Counted from the first letter of the stretch, positions 35,250-48,310 are shown. The stretch: 64,000 bases of DNA from Lithobates sylvaticus (GCA_028564925.1 CM053026.1:600523107-600587106), one strand, 5' to 3'. The notes: a model not told the origin generated them from the letters alone. A program made the numbers and translations.

Positions 35250-35770
35250 GGCTGCCGATTACATCATACTGACTTTTCGGCTCACACCAGAACCCACGAA
35301 CGGACCTAAAGTCCGTGCGAGCTTTCGAACCCTATTAGTTATAATGGATGCGAACGTTCGAAATCAAAAGTGCTAATTTTAAAGGCTAATATGCATGTTA
35401 TTGTCATAAAAAGTGTTTGGGGACCTGGGTCCTGCCCCAGGGGACATGTATCAATGCAAATTTTTTTTTTAAATCGGCCGTTTTTTCAGGAGCAGTCTTA
35501 ATCCTTTAAATTTCGTACCCCATTAAAGGGGCACCTGCTTAGAACCCCTTCAACTCACTCGCGGCCCTTTCACTACAGTCATTCACCCCCCCATCCCCAG
35601 GCCCTCAGCATTATTAAGGGGGACCTGGCGTAGGGTCCTTCCAGACCCTCCCCCCTCAAAATCCATACCAGACCCTTCCGAGCACGCAACCTGGCAGGCC
35701 GCAGGAAAAGAGGGGGGGACGAGAGCTCCCGCCTGAAAGTCATTCAACATTGGGAGGATGCTTTGATGCA
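35250..35770. repeat. Dispersed frog-type repeat fragment
   Basis: Contains a short stem CGGACCTAAAGTCCG, then AGTGTTTGGGGACCTGGGTC, CCATACCAGACCCTTCCGAG and CCTGGCAGGCCGCAGG. It shares wording with 61880-62700 (ACTAGACCCTTATCCGAGCA, GCAGCCTGGCA). Class unknown; no terminal repeats seen. Confidence 0.45.
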
Positions 35771-36420
35771 TATACTGAATTAACAAGTCCCCCCTGTGTG
35801 AAATGCCAAAAGTACCCCCCATTTCACCAAAAAAGTTGTCACCAGATAGCAGATATAAGATTACTGCCAGTCTATGCTGAACAATCTGTTCAAACTGTTT
35901 TTATGAATATACAAAACTCGGAATTAATAAGCACTGGGATAATATCATCAAATACCTTAGGGATACAACTCACCTCCCCACCAACTAAAATATATGATGT
36001 TATGATATATATGCCGAATTCTTCATACCCTTGTTATAGATCAGGTATAATATCATTTAAAGCGGAGATCGCCCAGTCTCCATTCTAAATCGTTGACAAC
36101 TTGTTTTGGTATTAATAGATTGTAAAAAATCACACGATTTATCTCTTAGTCACCCAGGCCCTCCCAGGTCCCTTCTGTGATACCTTTTTGAAATTTTACA
36201 GTTTACGACCATGTAGGATGTTATGATAGCCAGTACTATTGTTATGTCCTGATAATATCGAGCATAGGTCCTGTATGCAGTTTTTCTTTTGTTTTGGTAA
36301 TTTTTCTGTCTATTTTATTTGATCTGTAGTACCATAAGTCACCATAAGATGGCAGCATTGAATAGAAATGTCGTAGGAAAGCTTTGATTGGACATTGCTC
36401 CTCATAAATAGTTTACAGCA
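35771..36420. other. No gene seen
   Basis: AT-rich sequence with no open frame of interest and no family I recognise. Confidence 0.35.
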
Positions 36421-36444
36421 ACCTATGCAAAACATCCAGACGAA

Positions 36445-36485
36445 GTGCATGGCTAAGTGCATGAAACGCGTCGACGTAGCTGACG
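36445..36485 (+). other. Stem-loop motif of the GAAACGCGT type
   Basis: GACGAAGTGCAT, then a loop, then GTGCATGAAACGCGTCGACG. Same layout as the other GATGAAG-stem-CGAAAC sites in this window. The host repeat is unassigned. Confidence 0.4.
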
Positions 36486-36624
36486 CCAGCTCACACCCGT
36501 ACTCCTTTCTGGTCACCAATTCGGTGGGGACATGCTGGTGTGTTTTAGACATTGTCCAGGGCCAGAACCCAAGTCTTTTTGAGTACACAAACATCATGTG
36601 ACATCTTGGATCTCTTTGGTAGTC

Positions 36625-36805
36625 CGCTGCACTCTTTTACTGTTGGTAATTTTGGGAAATGCGGTTTCCGGCCACTCCTGGGAAGGTTCACCACTGTTCC
36701 ATGTTGTCCCAAAAGTCTTGCCATGTTGTTGGATAATGAGCTCTCACTGTGGTTCGCTGAAAAGCTTTGGAAATGGCCCTGCCGGGGAAATGTAAGGTGT
36801 CCTTC
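36625..36805 (-). pseudogene. Tc1/mariner N-terminal fragment
   Basis: On the minus strand, MARLLGQHGTVVNLPRSGRK matches the linker between the paired-type DNA-binding subdomains of Tc1 transposases (GTVVNLPRSGRP). It is short, with no catalytic part, and is cut on its left side, on the plus strand reading, by the terminal part of a TTAA element. Confidence 0.55.
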
Positions 36806-36855
36806 CCACAGGTCCTTTGGCTGCAAATTGGTCCCATCGGGGAATACTTAAGTGG
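36806..36855. mobile_element. Terminal stub of a TTAA element
   Basis: GGTCCTTTGGCTGCAAATTG ending ACTTAAGTGG at TTAA (36856-36859). It sits at the same core TTAA as the full element in foldback copy 1 (2273), which suggests shared ancestry of that insertion. Confidence 0.6.
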
Positions 36856-36859
36856 TTAA

Positions 36860-37343
36860 GACAGTTTTTTACTATGATGTATTAAAAATATGAAATGATG
36901 CAAATCCCGATCTTTGCAATATTCCTTGCTTAATCACTTCAAATATCCAAAATCTTACATCCGACATTACAGGTAATCTAAGAAAACCCTAAAAGCGAAT
37001 GCACAGTTTCGAACATAAAACAATGTTCAGCTTCAGAAATATCAAGCACACATTGTGCTTGATGAAGAACATGCTATGGTTACGAAACTAATGCAGTCGA
37101 CTGATCTTTGAGCTAATGATTACCTGCCCTCCTTCATAAAAAATGGAAAATATATGAAATATTTAAATTTAAAGAGAATAACTTGCAAAGATTTCCCGGG
37201 CATTGCATCTTCAATTTTTGTTGATGTAGTTATTTTTAATTTTCAAATTTGCAAAAGTTAAGGAGGTCCCCATTGGATGCAGGCCATCTTCAAAAAATAA
37301 GTATTCATGGCTACACTGCATTATGTTGTCCCACCTTTATTTA
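36860..37343 (-). repeat. Foldback core, copy 3 (inverted, no arms)
   Basis: Reverse complement of the palindromic core at about 1905-2272: GACAGTTTTTTA at the left end, GTGCTTGATGAAGAACATGC at the apex, and GGAGGTCCCCATTGGATGCA at the right. More diverged than copies 1 and 2. The satellite arms are absent. Confidence 0.75.
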
Positions 37344-38205
37344 ACAAAATTTAACAAAAAAATAAATAAATAAATGAAAATTAATATTTTGTATTGCATC
37401 GACTGGCACTGAGGATTCAAAATATAACTTAGGCAATGCTTCAACATTTTAACCTCTTGACTTAGGATACGGAGTGATGGTAGCAACCTTACATCTAATC
37501 TAATAAAAAGGATAACATGCAAAACATGGATCCGCTGAGTGGAAAATGTCTATTCAATTTCCATTTTAAACACAAACCCATGACTATAGTTGCGTTGCAT
37601 TCATGATATGCATCCCGCTGCCGTGTGTTTACAATATGTATTGTGTATATAAAACCTAAAGTCAGTCTTAATCTTCACACCACAGGAAGGTAAAAAAAGT
37701 TCTCGGAGAAGAAAAGAAGAGCAGAATCTCTGAAGCTGAATCTCTGAGTGCACAACTCTACATTTCAGAGGGTCAATAAGGACAGACAATACACCGATCA
37801 ATACCTGAAAACTTTACCTGTGTTGTGTACAAAGTGGACAGGAAGCTGCTGTCTTAGCAAAATGTTCCCATGAATTGTATTCAGCTTTAATGTGAAGCTG
37901 GACAACAGATGAATGGGTTTCATATAAAAGTAGCGGCTTGAAAAGCAGTTCAAAGGATATCAGACAACAAACTTTATACCACCAACTTGGCCCTTTTACA
38001 TTTTATATAAAGAATGCCAACAAGACCAACCATTGGACATGATCGTAATACAATTCTTACACACCCAGTAGATAGAACACCACATCCCCAACATGAATTA
38101 TATTACACTCTATACCTCATAAGTCAACACACAAGGCCTGCGGGCTGAATCCAGCCCACCAGGTCATTTCATGCGGCCCTCACACCTCCCCTGAAGCTGC
38201 GGCAG
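37344..38205. other. No gene seen
   Basis: Sequence without a recognisable coding or repeat family. The phrase ATCCCCAACATGAATT with TTACACTCTATAC near 38085 recurs near 40230, hinting at an old dispersed repeat. Confidence 0.4.
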
Positions 38206-38209
38206 CCCT

Positions 38210-38640
38210 TAATGCGGCGTACACACGGTCGGAATTTCCGATGGAAACAGTCCGATGGGAGCTTTTCATCAGATTTTCCGACCGTGTGTATGCCCAACGG
38301 TCTTTTTCTGTCGGAATTTCTGACGGACTTTGAATTGAGAACCTGTTCTCAATTTTTCCGACGGGAAACCTTTCTATCGGATTTTCCGATCGTGTGTATG
38401 CAATTCCAACACACAAAATTCCGACGCATGCTCGGAAACAATTCGACGCATGCTCGGAAGCATTAAACTTCCCTTTTATAGTGCTGTCTAACGTGTTTTA
38501 TGCCGCTGTGTTATTGACCGTCGGAATTTGGTGTGATCGTGTGTAGGCAACACAGCTTGAGCGGAATTCCGTCGGAATTCCGTTGGAAAAACCGTCAGTT
38601 TTTTCCGACGAGAATTCCGATCGTGTGTACGCGGCTTTAG
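38210..38640. mobile_element. MITE of the CGACCGTGTGTAC family (430 bp)
   Basis: Left end GCGGCGTACACACGGTCGG is inverted against CCGATCGTGTGTACGCGGC at the right. Several internal TCGGAATTTCCGA-type palindromes are present. It belongs with 18770-18923 and the 45-bp miniature at 45075-45120. Confidence 0.75.
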
Positions 38641-38866
38641 TCTCCTCCAACAATTTGCTCAGCAGTCGGCAGCAGAGAGGACGACAGAACTCCTCCACTA
38701 GATACTATGCTTCTTTTAGCAGACACAAACAACCTCTAGTTTCCACCTCCCCTGGTCTCAGCATTCAGCAGGCTCCAGCAGCTGTCTTCAGGCCTCCTTT
38801 GGTCCTCCTCCAGACCCCAACACTGTCCCAGCCTCTTCCTGGCAGTCGCACAAGGTGCACTGTGAT

Positions 38867-39283
38867 GTAAGGCCTCATGCACACTGGAAGTTATAATGAC
38901 ATTATAAAAATGCCAGTAGCTTTGCAGTGAGTTCTTCAACGTTTTTGCAATAACGTGTTTTAGAGGTTTTTAGCACCTTTCAGCGTGTTTTAGCATTAGC
39001 GGTTTTAAACTTTTTTTTCCACTGTGATCAAAAGCGTTAAAAAATGCTGGTGAACTGCGCTTTTGAGCGTTTATCTGCGTTTTCTTTACAATAGAGTAAT
39101 TATTATTATTTTTTTTCTAACAGCCAACAAACGTCCCAGCCAAAAACAGTTAATAACCTATGTATGCATGGACACATAGGATAACATGCTGGAGAGTATA
39201 TTGACTGTAGAAAAAAAACATCTGATGCCAAAAACAGCAGCAGTAAAAATGTCCAAAAACGTCCAGTGTGCATGAGGCCTAAG
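38867..39283. mobile_element. MITE with AGGCCTCATGCACACTGGA ends
   Basis: AGGCCTCATGCACACTGGA at 38870 and TCCAGTGTGCATGAGGCCT at 39263 form a perfect inverted repeat. The interior is rich in GCGTTTT words and is non-coding. Confidence 0.85.
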
Positions 39284-40335
39284 GGAAGGTGGGACATCTG
39301 ATGAAAGGAAGAGTGAGGTGCTCTGGACATCTAGTCTTACAGATACAACTGGCCCTTTGAGGGCAACCATAATACTGATGTGGGCCACAATGAAATTTAA
39401 TTTGACAATACATAGGCATGTAAGGGCACTTTTGATTGGCCAGGTGTTGGCACCAAAATGTGCAAGCCCTTCTATTCAATAGGACAGTGACCCACTACTG
39501 GTAGTTAGAAGCCTTAGCCATATTGTGCCCAACTCTTTGCCATTGGCCCACCCATGACATCCCCATCCATAAGTCTTTATATTCATAAGAATGGAATGTC
39601 CACAATTGAAGTATGTTTTCTTCACATATTTTAAGAACTGATGTTCTTCAAAGATGGCAGTGACAGGTAACATGACATTGACATATTGGTAGAACTCTTC
39701 AGCACACGTTGCCAAACGTAATATCAATCCTTCTGTAGCAGTCACTCAAGTGCAGAATGCCAGCTCATAATTATAACTACCTCACCCAGAGTTCAGCCCT
39801 ATGGGGGTCCACTTGGCAGTAGTTTACTACATCCACATGGCTGTGAGATGTTTTGCTTCTATGCCCCACCTCTCTAGGCTGCTACCCTCCTGCCATTTAT
39901 ATGGACACTAACTTCACCAACCACATTACTACAGGTAGGCTTTACCTAAAAAGGGACCTAACACCCAATTACATAATTCCCCATTACACGCAACATAGCT
40001 AACTGCACCTGCTTACTGGGCGCTAAACCTCCAACATGGCCAACTGATGGACATGACCAGAGCATAACACTAATAAACTCTATACATAGATACACCAACA
40101 AAATAGTCTGACCACTAAGCATGAGAGCAAAATTATTATATTACATTCACTACACAGAACACTACACCAGCATGATGACCTCTGAACATGATTATATTAA
40201 AATTCCTAAACAGCCTATAGATAGAATACTTCATCCCCAACATGAATTCTGTCACACTCTATACATAACGCACTAAATCTCCAACATGACCAACCACTGT
40301 ATATGACCAGACCATAATACTATTAAATTATTTAC
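39284..40335. other. No gene; weak internal duplication
   Basis: No open frame with recognisable similarity. Between about 40020 and 40315 a block with CTAAACCTCCAACATGGCCA and GGACATGACCAGAGCATAA is repeated in diverged form. Confidence 0.4.
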
Positions 40336-40337
40336 AG

Positions 40338-40778
40338 TATCTCCCAAAAGTGAGTACACCCCTCACATTTCTCTAAATATTTTATTACCGTCTATCTTTT
40401 CATGTGACAACACTGAAGAAATTACACTTTGCTACATTGTAAAGTAATGAGTGTATAGCTTGTATAACTGTGTAAATTTGCTGTCAAAATAACTCAACAC
40501 AGCCATTAATGTCAAAACCACTGGCAACAAAAGTGAGTACACCCCTAAGTGAAAATGCCCAAATTGGGCCCAAAGTGTAAATATTTTGTGTGGCCACCAT
40601 TATTTTCCAGCACTGCCTTAAACCTCTTGGGCATGGAGTTCACCAGAGCTTCATAGGTTGCCACTGGATTCCTTTTCCAATTCTCCATGACGACATCACG
40701 GAGCTGGTGGATGTTAGAGACCTTGCAAAAAATAAAATGTTCCATGGACTCAACATGCTTCACAGCAAATACTTTTAG
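40338..40778 (-). pseudogene. Tc1-like element fragment (terminus plus C-terminal transposase)
   Basis: ACAGTATCTCCCAAAAGTGA is the terminus of a known vertebrate Tc1 family. On the minus strand VATYEALVNSMPKRFKAVLE followed by NNGGHTKY is its transposase C-terminus. The rest of the element is missing where another repeat begins at about 40785. Confidence 0.8.
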
Positions 40779-40784
40779 ATGTCT

Positions 40785-41070
40785 ACTTTCCAAAAAGGGG
40801 TCATTGTGTGTGTGTGTGTGTGTGTGCGTGTGGGGGTGTCTGAACTGTCCTTGCATTTTAGGGCCTCAAAACTGTAATAGGTAGTCAGGGAGTAAAATGA
40901 GGAAATTACACTCATTGAAAATCTGAAGGTAATCATTGGTTTTGGGCCCCTCTACATGGCTAGGCTCACACAAAGTCTTAGAAATGTGGTATTCCCATAC
41001 TTGGAAGAAGTAGCAGAATGTGTTTTGGGGTGTAACTCCATATATACCCATGGCATGTGTGAGAAATATC
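40785..41070. repeat. Repeat fragment with (TG)n, target of foldback copy 2
   Basis: GTCTACTTTCCAAAAAGGGG, a TG run at 40806-40829, then CTGAAGGTAATCATTGGTTT and CAGAATGTGTTTTGGGGTGT. It is the same repeat as 43390-43670. It ends at GAGAAATATC against the left terminus of foldback copy 2. Confidence 0.7.
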
Positions 41071-42301
41071 GGGACATACTAAAAGGAATGACAGAATGGA
41101 ATGCCCATAGACTTTAACAGGGAGATGGAATGCCCATAGAGAATAATGGAACAAAGTGGAATACCCATAGAGAATAATGGAAAAAACAATTCAATTAGTG
41201 AGAGAGTCCTTAGACATATCAAATTAATTTTTTGCAAACCACTTTTAAATATCAGTGGCCATGTTTAATATTAAGATTAGGTGGGATTATTATTGTTTTT
41301 ATGCCATAACAAAGGTAAATGACAGAAGGGAATGTCCATAGAGTATTATGAGAAGCAAAATATGAACTCATTTGCACGCAGATCTTGGAGACATAGGGAT
41401 TTCACCTTTCCCACAGTTGTTCCTCATGTAGAGTAGATTGTAAGATTGAGATTATTTGGGATTACAGCTGTTTTCTATGGAATGACAGATAAATGATAGA
41501 AAGGAATGCCCATAGAGTATAATGGGATGGAAAATGGGACCTGGAGTCAAAACCAATCAACATATCAGATTAATCCTTGGCAGACATACTCTCCATTATG
41601 AGTGCCAATGTTTCAAATTGAGATGATATGGGATTATTATTGTATTCTATGGAATGACAAAGGTGAATGACAGAAGGGAATGCCCATAAAGTATAATAGA
41701 AAGCAAAATATAAACTTATTTGAAGGCAAATTTGAGAGACATAGCAATTTATTCTTTCCCACAGATGTTCCTCAAGTAGAGTAGCAGATTGAAATTATTT
41801 GGGATTACAGCTGTTTTCTATGGAATGACAGATAAATGATAGAAAAGAATGGCCATAGAGCATAATGGGAAGCAAGATGTGACCCGGAGTCAAAACCAAT
41901 TAACATATCAGATCAATCTTTAGGAGACATACTTTCTATGTTCAGTGATGATGTTCAAAAATGAAAAGAAGCGGGATTATTATTGTTTTCTATGGAATGA
42001 CAAAGGTGAATGATAGAAGAGAATGCCCATAGAGTATAATGGGAAGCAAAATTAAAACTTGTTTGCAGGCAAATCTGAGAGACATAGCGATTTATCCTTT
42101 CCCACAGGTGTTCCTCAAGTAGAGTAGCAGATTGCAAAATTGAGATTATTTGGGATTAAAGCTGTTTTCTACATATAAATGTTAGAAAGGAATGCCCATA
42201 GAGTATAATGAGAAGCAAGATGTGACCCAGAGTCAAAACCATTCACCATACCAAATAAATCTTCAGCAGATATACTCTCCATGTCCACTGGCGATGTTTA
42301 A
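41071..42301 (+). repeat. Satellite-like left arm of foldback copy 2
   Basis: Same 330-bp dimers as 78-1300, nearly collinear with copy 1. It continues after the 42302-47403 insertion as 47404-47869. Confidence 0.85.
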
Positions 42302-42769
42302 CCACTTCAGCCCCGGACCATTTGGCAGCCAAAGGACCAGAGGTCTTTTTTCAATTTCGCACTGCACTACTTTAACTGGTAATTGCGCGGTCATGCAATT
42401 TTGTAACCAAACAAAATTTGCGTCCTTTTCTTCCCACAAATAGAGCTTTCTTTTGATGGTATTTGATTGCCTCTGTGATTTTTATTTTTTGCGATATAAA
42501 CGGAAAAAAAAAAAAAAAGAGCGAAAATTTTGAAAAAAAAAGAGATTTTCTACTTTTTGTTATAAAAAAAAAAAAATCTAATAAACTCAATTTTAGTCAA
42601 ACATTTGGGCCAAAATGTATTCAGCCACATGTCTTTAGTAAAAAAAATGCCAATAAGCGTATATTTATTGGTTTGCGCAAAAGTTATAGCGTCTACAAAC
42701 TAGAGTACATTTTCTGGAATTTACACCGCTTTTAATTTATGACTGCCTATTTCATTTCTTGAGGTGCTA

Positions 42770-43870
42770 AAATGGCAGAGAAGTACAAAACCCCCCCAAA
42801 TGACCCCATTTTGGAAAGTAGACACCCCAAGCTATTTGCTGAGAGGCATGTTGAGCCCATTGAATATTTTTTTTTTTTAGTCCCAAGTGATTGAATAAAG
42901 ACAAAAATAAAAAAGATTTTTTTTTTTTTCAAAAAGTTGTCACTAAATGATATATTGCTCACACATGCCATAGTTATATGTGGAATTGCACCCCAAAATA
43001 CATTTTGCTGCTTCTCCTGAGTATGGGGATACAACATGTGTGGGACTTTTTGGGAGCCTAGCCGCGTACGGGGCCCCGAAACCCAAGCACCGCCTTCAGG
43101 ATTTCTAAGGGTGCAAATTTTTGATTTCACTCCTCACTACCTATCACCGTTTCGAAGGCCATAAAATGCCAAAATAGCACAAAACCCCCCCAAATGACCC
43201 CATTTTGGAAAGTAGACACCCCAAGCTATTTGTTGAGAGGCATGGTGAGTATTTTACAGCTCTCATTTGTTTTTGAAAATGAAGAAAGTAAAGAAAAAAA
43301 AATTTTTTTTTTTTTTTTTTTTTTCAATTTTCAAAACTTTGTGACAAAAAGCGAGATCTGCAAAATACTCACCATACCTCTCAGCAAATAGCTTGGGGTG
43401 TCTACTTTCCAAAATGGGGTCATTTTGGGGGGTTTTATGCCATCTGGGCATTCCATGGCCTCCGAAACTGTGATTGGCAGTGAGAAGTGAAATAAAAAAA
43501 TTACACCCTTAGAAAGCCTGAAGGCGGTGATTGGTTTTTGGGGTTCCGTACGCAGCTAGGCTCCCAAAAAGTCCCACACATGTGGTATCCCCGTACTCAG
43601 GAGAAGCAACAGAATGTATTTTGGGGTGTATTTCCACATATGCCCATGACATGTTTGAGCAATATATCATTTAGTGACAACTTTTTGTAAAAAAAATATA
43701 TATATTTTTTTTTTTTCATTATTCAATCTCTTGGGACAAAAAAAAAAAATATTTAATGGGCTCAACATTGCTCTCATCAAATAGCTTGGGGTGTCTACTT
43801 TCCAAAATGGGGTCATTTGGGGGGGGTTTGAACTGTCCTGGCATTTTATGCACAACATTTAGAAGCCTAT
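42770..43870. repeat. Long inverted repeat inside the 5.1-kb element
   Basis: CATTTTGGAAAGTAGACACC (42808 and again 43200) is inverted at about 43398 and 43793 as GGTGTCTACTTTCCAAAATG. Arms extend to ATATCATTTAGTGACA on the far side. The centre near 43310 is a poly-A/T run. An additional direct duplication means four related blocks are present. Confidence 0.8.
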
Positions 43871-46020
43871 GTCACACGTCACCCACTCTTCTAACCACTT
43901 GTAGACAAAGCCCTTTCTAACACTTTTTGTTTACATGAAAACATATTTTTTTTTTGCAAGAAAATTACGTTGAACCCCCAAACACTATATATAATGTTAA
44001 AGCAAAGGCCCTACAGATTAAAATGGTGGGTGTTGCATTTTTTTTTTCCACACAGTATTTGCGCAGCGATTTTTCAAACGCATTTTTTGTGGAAAAAATA
44101 CACTTTTTTTTTTTTAATGCACTAAAACACACTATATTGCTCAAATTTTTGATGAAATAAAAAATATGATCTTAGGCCGAGTACATGGATACCAAACACG
44201 ACATGCTTTAAAATTGCGCACAAACACGCAGTGGCGACAAACTACATACATTTTTAAAAGCCTTTAAAAGCCTTTACATGATACCACATTAGATTCACGG
44301 AGGAGGTCTACTGCTAAAATTACTGCCCTCGATCTGACCTTCGCGGTGATACCTCACATGCATGGTGCAATTGCTGTTTACATATGACGCCAGACCAACG
44401 CTTGTGTACGCCTTTGCGCAAGAGAAGGGGGGGCAGGGGTGCTTTTTTTTTTTTTTTTTTGGTTTTTTTTTTATTTATTTAGCTTTTTTATTTTATTTTT
44501 AAACTGTTCCTTCCATTTTTTTTCTTTGTTATGATTTTTATTGTTATCTCAGGGAATGTAAATATCCCCTATGATAGCAATAGGCAGTGACAGGTACTCT
44601 TTTTTTGAAAAAATTGGGGTCTATTAGACCCTAGATCTTTCCTCTGCCCTCAAAGCATCTGACCACACCAAGATTGGTGTGATAAAATGCTTTCCCAATT
44701 TCCCAATGGCGCGGTTTATATCCGGGAGGGGGGACATTCCCTCCCACTGCTTGTAAAAGCAGTCTAGAGGCTAATTACCCGCTAGAATTGCTTTTACATG
44801 AAAGCCGATCACTGGCTGAAAAGAATGATACCAAGATGATACCTAAACCTGCAGGCATCATTCTGGTATAACCATTCAAAGTCCAGCAACATACTGGACA
44901 TATATTGTAATCTTTTTTTTTTCATGCAGCCTCTTGGCTGAACGAAAAAAAGAGATTGATTGGTGGGTATGCCCACCATTAGAATACCTCCCTTCATCCA
45001 CCCACTTCTAATGATGGGCATACATGCACCATTTATATATGCCGATGCATGGGGGCATCCTCCCGCAAAAGTTATGCCGTGTACACACGGTCGGAATTTC
45101 GACCGTATGTACGTGGCATTAGGAGCCAATCGCTCCTCCCCCCCCCTGCTGCCCCCATGCTTCGGCATATATGCTCTTTTTTTTAACTGTGGTGGTGAAA
45201 TCACCTCCTACAGCGTTGGAGTCGCGGCTTTATGTATCGTGGGAGCAAACGCTGTTGCTGTCAAGATAAATAAATCCGCGTTGCAACTGAATGGCGCACC
45301 TGAAAACAAAAAAATGCTTAACACTAAAACACAGTAAACAAAATTACATACCTGAAAAGCAAGCATGATAAAACATGATAAAACATAATAAAACATTGCA
45401 GAATAGAATGGAGTAAAAAAAGAGCAACAATAGAGAGAGAATAGAGTGAGAGAGAGAACAATAAAACGACAACTATTTTTATTTTTTTTATTTTTTTGAG
45501 ATTCACAGGTAAAAAAGCTCCTGACTGAAGCGACTGAATCAAAACGCTACCACAAAAAAAATGTTAGCGATCGCAGGGATCAGGCCTGACTCTGCGAACG
45601 CTGCAGTTATGTGTGCTTAGTGTTTTGTAAGTGACAGTGATCGATCGATACTGCACTTGGGTGGGCTGGGCTGGGCGGAGGGGAAAACGCAGGTGCTAGC
45701 AGGTATCTGGGCTGATCCCGCTAACAATGCGTTTTTTTTTGGAACCCTAAACTGCTGGGACGCTAGTATAGATCTGATCAGATCAGATATTGATCTGTTC
45801 AGATACTGTACCACTAAGGGAGGTGTATGCTTTGCACGTGGGTGTTTGCGGTACTGGCACTAACCTGGGGCGACGCAGACCTTATTTGACCCTAAAACCT
45901 AATTGATATCACCCGCCGGGCGATCAGGGGGTTAAACCGTTATTGGGTAATAAATGGCGGGTGCCCTGACAGTATAAAAAATAAAGCTAACTAACCAGCG
46001 TCACCCGTAACAGTAATACA
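43871..46020. other. Interior of the 5.1-kb element, no gene
   Basis: AT-rich and G-rich frog-type repeat sequence. The only recognisable inclusion is the miniature CGTGTACACACGGTCGGAAT at about 45077. Confidence 0.5.
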
Positions 46021-46860
46021 AAAAAAAAAAAACTGGTTACCTAGCGACACTAATGCAGCGATCAGAAAAACGATCGCTTAGTGACACTGGCAAAAGGGGG
46101 TGAAAGGGTTAACTAGGGGCAATCAGGGGGTTAAAACCTTTATTAGGTAATATATGGGGGTACCTGACGCTATATAAAAAACCTGACGGGGAACCTAAAT
46201 AACGAAATAACTAACTGGCTAACCAGCGTCACCAGTGACAGTTATACAGTGATCACTGGTGAAAGGGTTAACTCTAGGGGCAATCAGGGGGTTAAAACCT
46301 TTATTTAGGTTGTAATATGGGGGTACCTGACCTATAAACCTATTTATGAACCTATATAAACATGGCGGTTACCTAAAAAAAAAAAAATGGTTACCTAGCA
46401 ACACTAATGCAGCGATCAGAAAAACGATCGCTTAGTGACACTGGCAAAAGGGGGTGAAAGGGTTAACTAGGGGCAATCAGGGGGTTAAAACCTTTATTAG
46501 GTAATATATGGGGGTACCTGACGCTATATAAAAACCTGACGGGGAACCTAAATAACGAAATAACTAACTGGCTAACCAGCGTCACCAGTGACAGTTATAC
46601 AGTGATCACTGGTGAAAGGGTTAACTCTAGGGGCAATCAAGGGGTTAAAACCTTTATTTAGGTTGTAATATGGGGGTACCTGACCTATAAACCTATTTAT
46701 GAACCTATATAAACATGGCGGTTACCTAAAAAAAAAAAATGGTTACCTAGCGACAGCAGTGACACTAATACAGCGATCAGAAAAACGATCGCTTAGTGAC
46801 ACTGGCAAAAGGGGGTGAAAGGGTTACCTGGGGGGCAATCAAGGGGTTAAACCTTTATTA
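46021..46860. repeat. About 356-bp tandem duplication
   Basis: The block beginning TGGTTACCTAGCGACACTAA and containing AAAAACGATCGCTTAGTGAC, GGGGCAATCAGGGGGTTAAA and TATAAACATGGCGGTTACC is present at about 46030-46385 and 46387-46740, with a partial third copy to 46860. The first two are almost identical, so the duplication is recent. Confidence 0.9.
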
Positions 46861-47869
46861 GGGGGGGGTAGGGGGCTACCTTGGACCTAAAACTAACTGC
46901 ACTGACAGTTATTACAGTCACACTGACACTAAATGCAGTGATCAGTAAAAAAATGATCACTGCAATTAGTGACACTGTGACTGGGGGGGGAGGGGGTGAT
47001 CTGGGGGGTGATCTGGGGGTGACAGGGGGGTGTTTTGTGTGCCTATGTGTACTGGTGTCAGTGTACTGTTGGTGCACTAACCTTTAGACGTTCACAGCTC
47101 GGCGTTCCGGTCACATAGACCGGCGCACCGAGCGTGACATCACTTCCTCTGCCTGTGTTTTGATTGACACAGACAGAGGAAGCATCTGATTGGCCAGGAG
47201 CGATCGCGAGGGGGTGGCCAGAAACCACTGGCCGTCCCCTCATCCCGGATCGCTCCTGAAGCGATCCCGACCGTCCCCGCCGGCCGGGGGGGGGGTCCGA
47301 TCGGACCCCCCACCCGCCGGAAGAATGGCACGTACAGGTACGTGGTTCTGCCTGTACGTGCCATTCTGCCGACGTATATATACAGGGGGCGGTCGGCAAG
47401 TGGTTAATATTGAGATGAAGCGGGATTATTATTGTTTTCCATTGAAATTACAAGGCTGAATGACAGAAAGCAATGCCCATAGAGTATAATTGAAAGCAAG
47501 ATGTCACCTGGAGTCAGAACCATTGGTCATATCAGATCAATCTCTAGCAGACATACTCTCTATTTTCAGTGATTTTCAAAATTTAGATGAAGTGGGATTA
47601 TTATTGTTTTCTATGGAATGAAAAAGGGAATGCCCATAGAGTATAATGGGAAGCAAGCTACAAACTAGTTTGCAGGAAAATTGAGAGACATAGCAACTTC
47701 ACCTTTCCCACAGTTTTTCCTCAAGTTGAGAAGCAGATAGTAAGATTTAGATAATTTGGGAGTATTGCTGTCTTCTATAGAATAACAGATGAATGACAGA
47801 AAGGAATGCCCATAGACTTTAACAGATAGATGGAATGCCCATAGAGAATGATGGAATAAAATGGATGGG

Positions 47870-48207
47870 TGGATGAATGCTGCAATGGGCACAGAGTAGC
47901 GCTGTGAGACCTACAGATCCAGCCCACAGCGCTGCTGCACCTGATCTCTCCCCTCTCCGTTCACACTGTGCCGATCGGTACAGAGAGGGGAGAGAGGAAC
48001 CGGACATGACGCCGGTTTGTTTACAAGTGATTGCTCTGTCATTTGTTGGAGCGACCATTTACTGTAATCCGTGATGCGCCGGGTCCGGTCACGGATACTC
48101 CTGTGTGTGCGCCCCTGCGATTCTGGGATGACGTCATAGTAGGCCCTCCCTGAGTTATCGTGCCACGCTGTAGCCATCATTTGGCAATAGCGCGGTTGTT
48201 AAAGGGT
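47870..48207. repeat. TTAA-element fragment shared with copy 1
   Basis: CCCACAGCGCTG, CTGTGCCGATCGGTACAGAG and GATGCGCCGGGTCCGGTCAC, ending at TTAA (about 48207). Longer than the version at 1715-1900 but collinear with it, and inverse to part of 6011-6400. Confidence 0.65.
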
Positions 48208-48310
48208 TAAATAAAGGTGGGACACTTATGCAGTGTAGCCAGAATACTTCTTTTAAGATTGCATCCAATGGGGACCTCCTTAATTTTGCAAAATACACAC
48301 ATCAACAAAA

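Larger units (their letters stand above)
42302..47403. mobile_element. 5.1-kb TTAA-flanked (piggyBac-like) element
   Basis: TTAA at 42298-42301 and 47404-47407; ends CCACTTCAGCCCCGGACC and GGGGGCGGTCGGCAAGTGG. The same satellite position in other repeats reads TGTTTAATATTGAG without an insert. The interior includes a large inverted repeat (42770-43870), a small MITE (45075-45120) and a tandem duplication (46021-46740), and ends in the GTACAGGTACGTGG palindrome shared with 2277-3180. It is the longest of the family here, but I see no transposase frame. Confidence 0.8.

Noticed and set aside
47058-47399. GC-rich minus-strand frame near the end of the 5.1-kb element
   Set aside because: It lies on the conserved terminal region of the TTAA family, which is non-coding in every other copy here.
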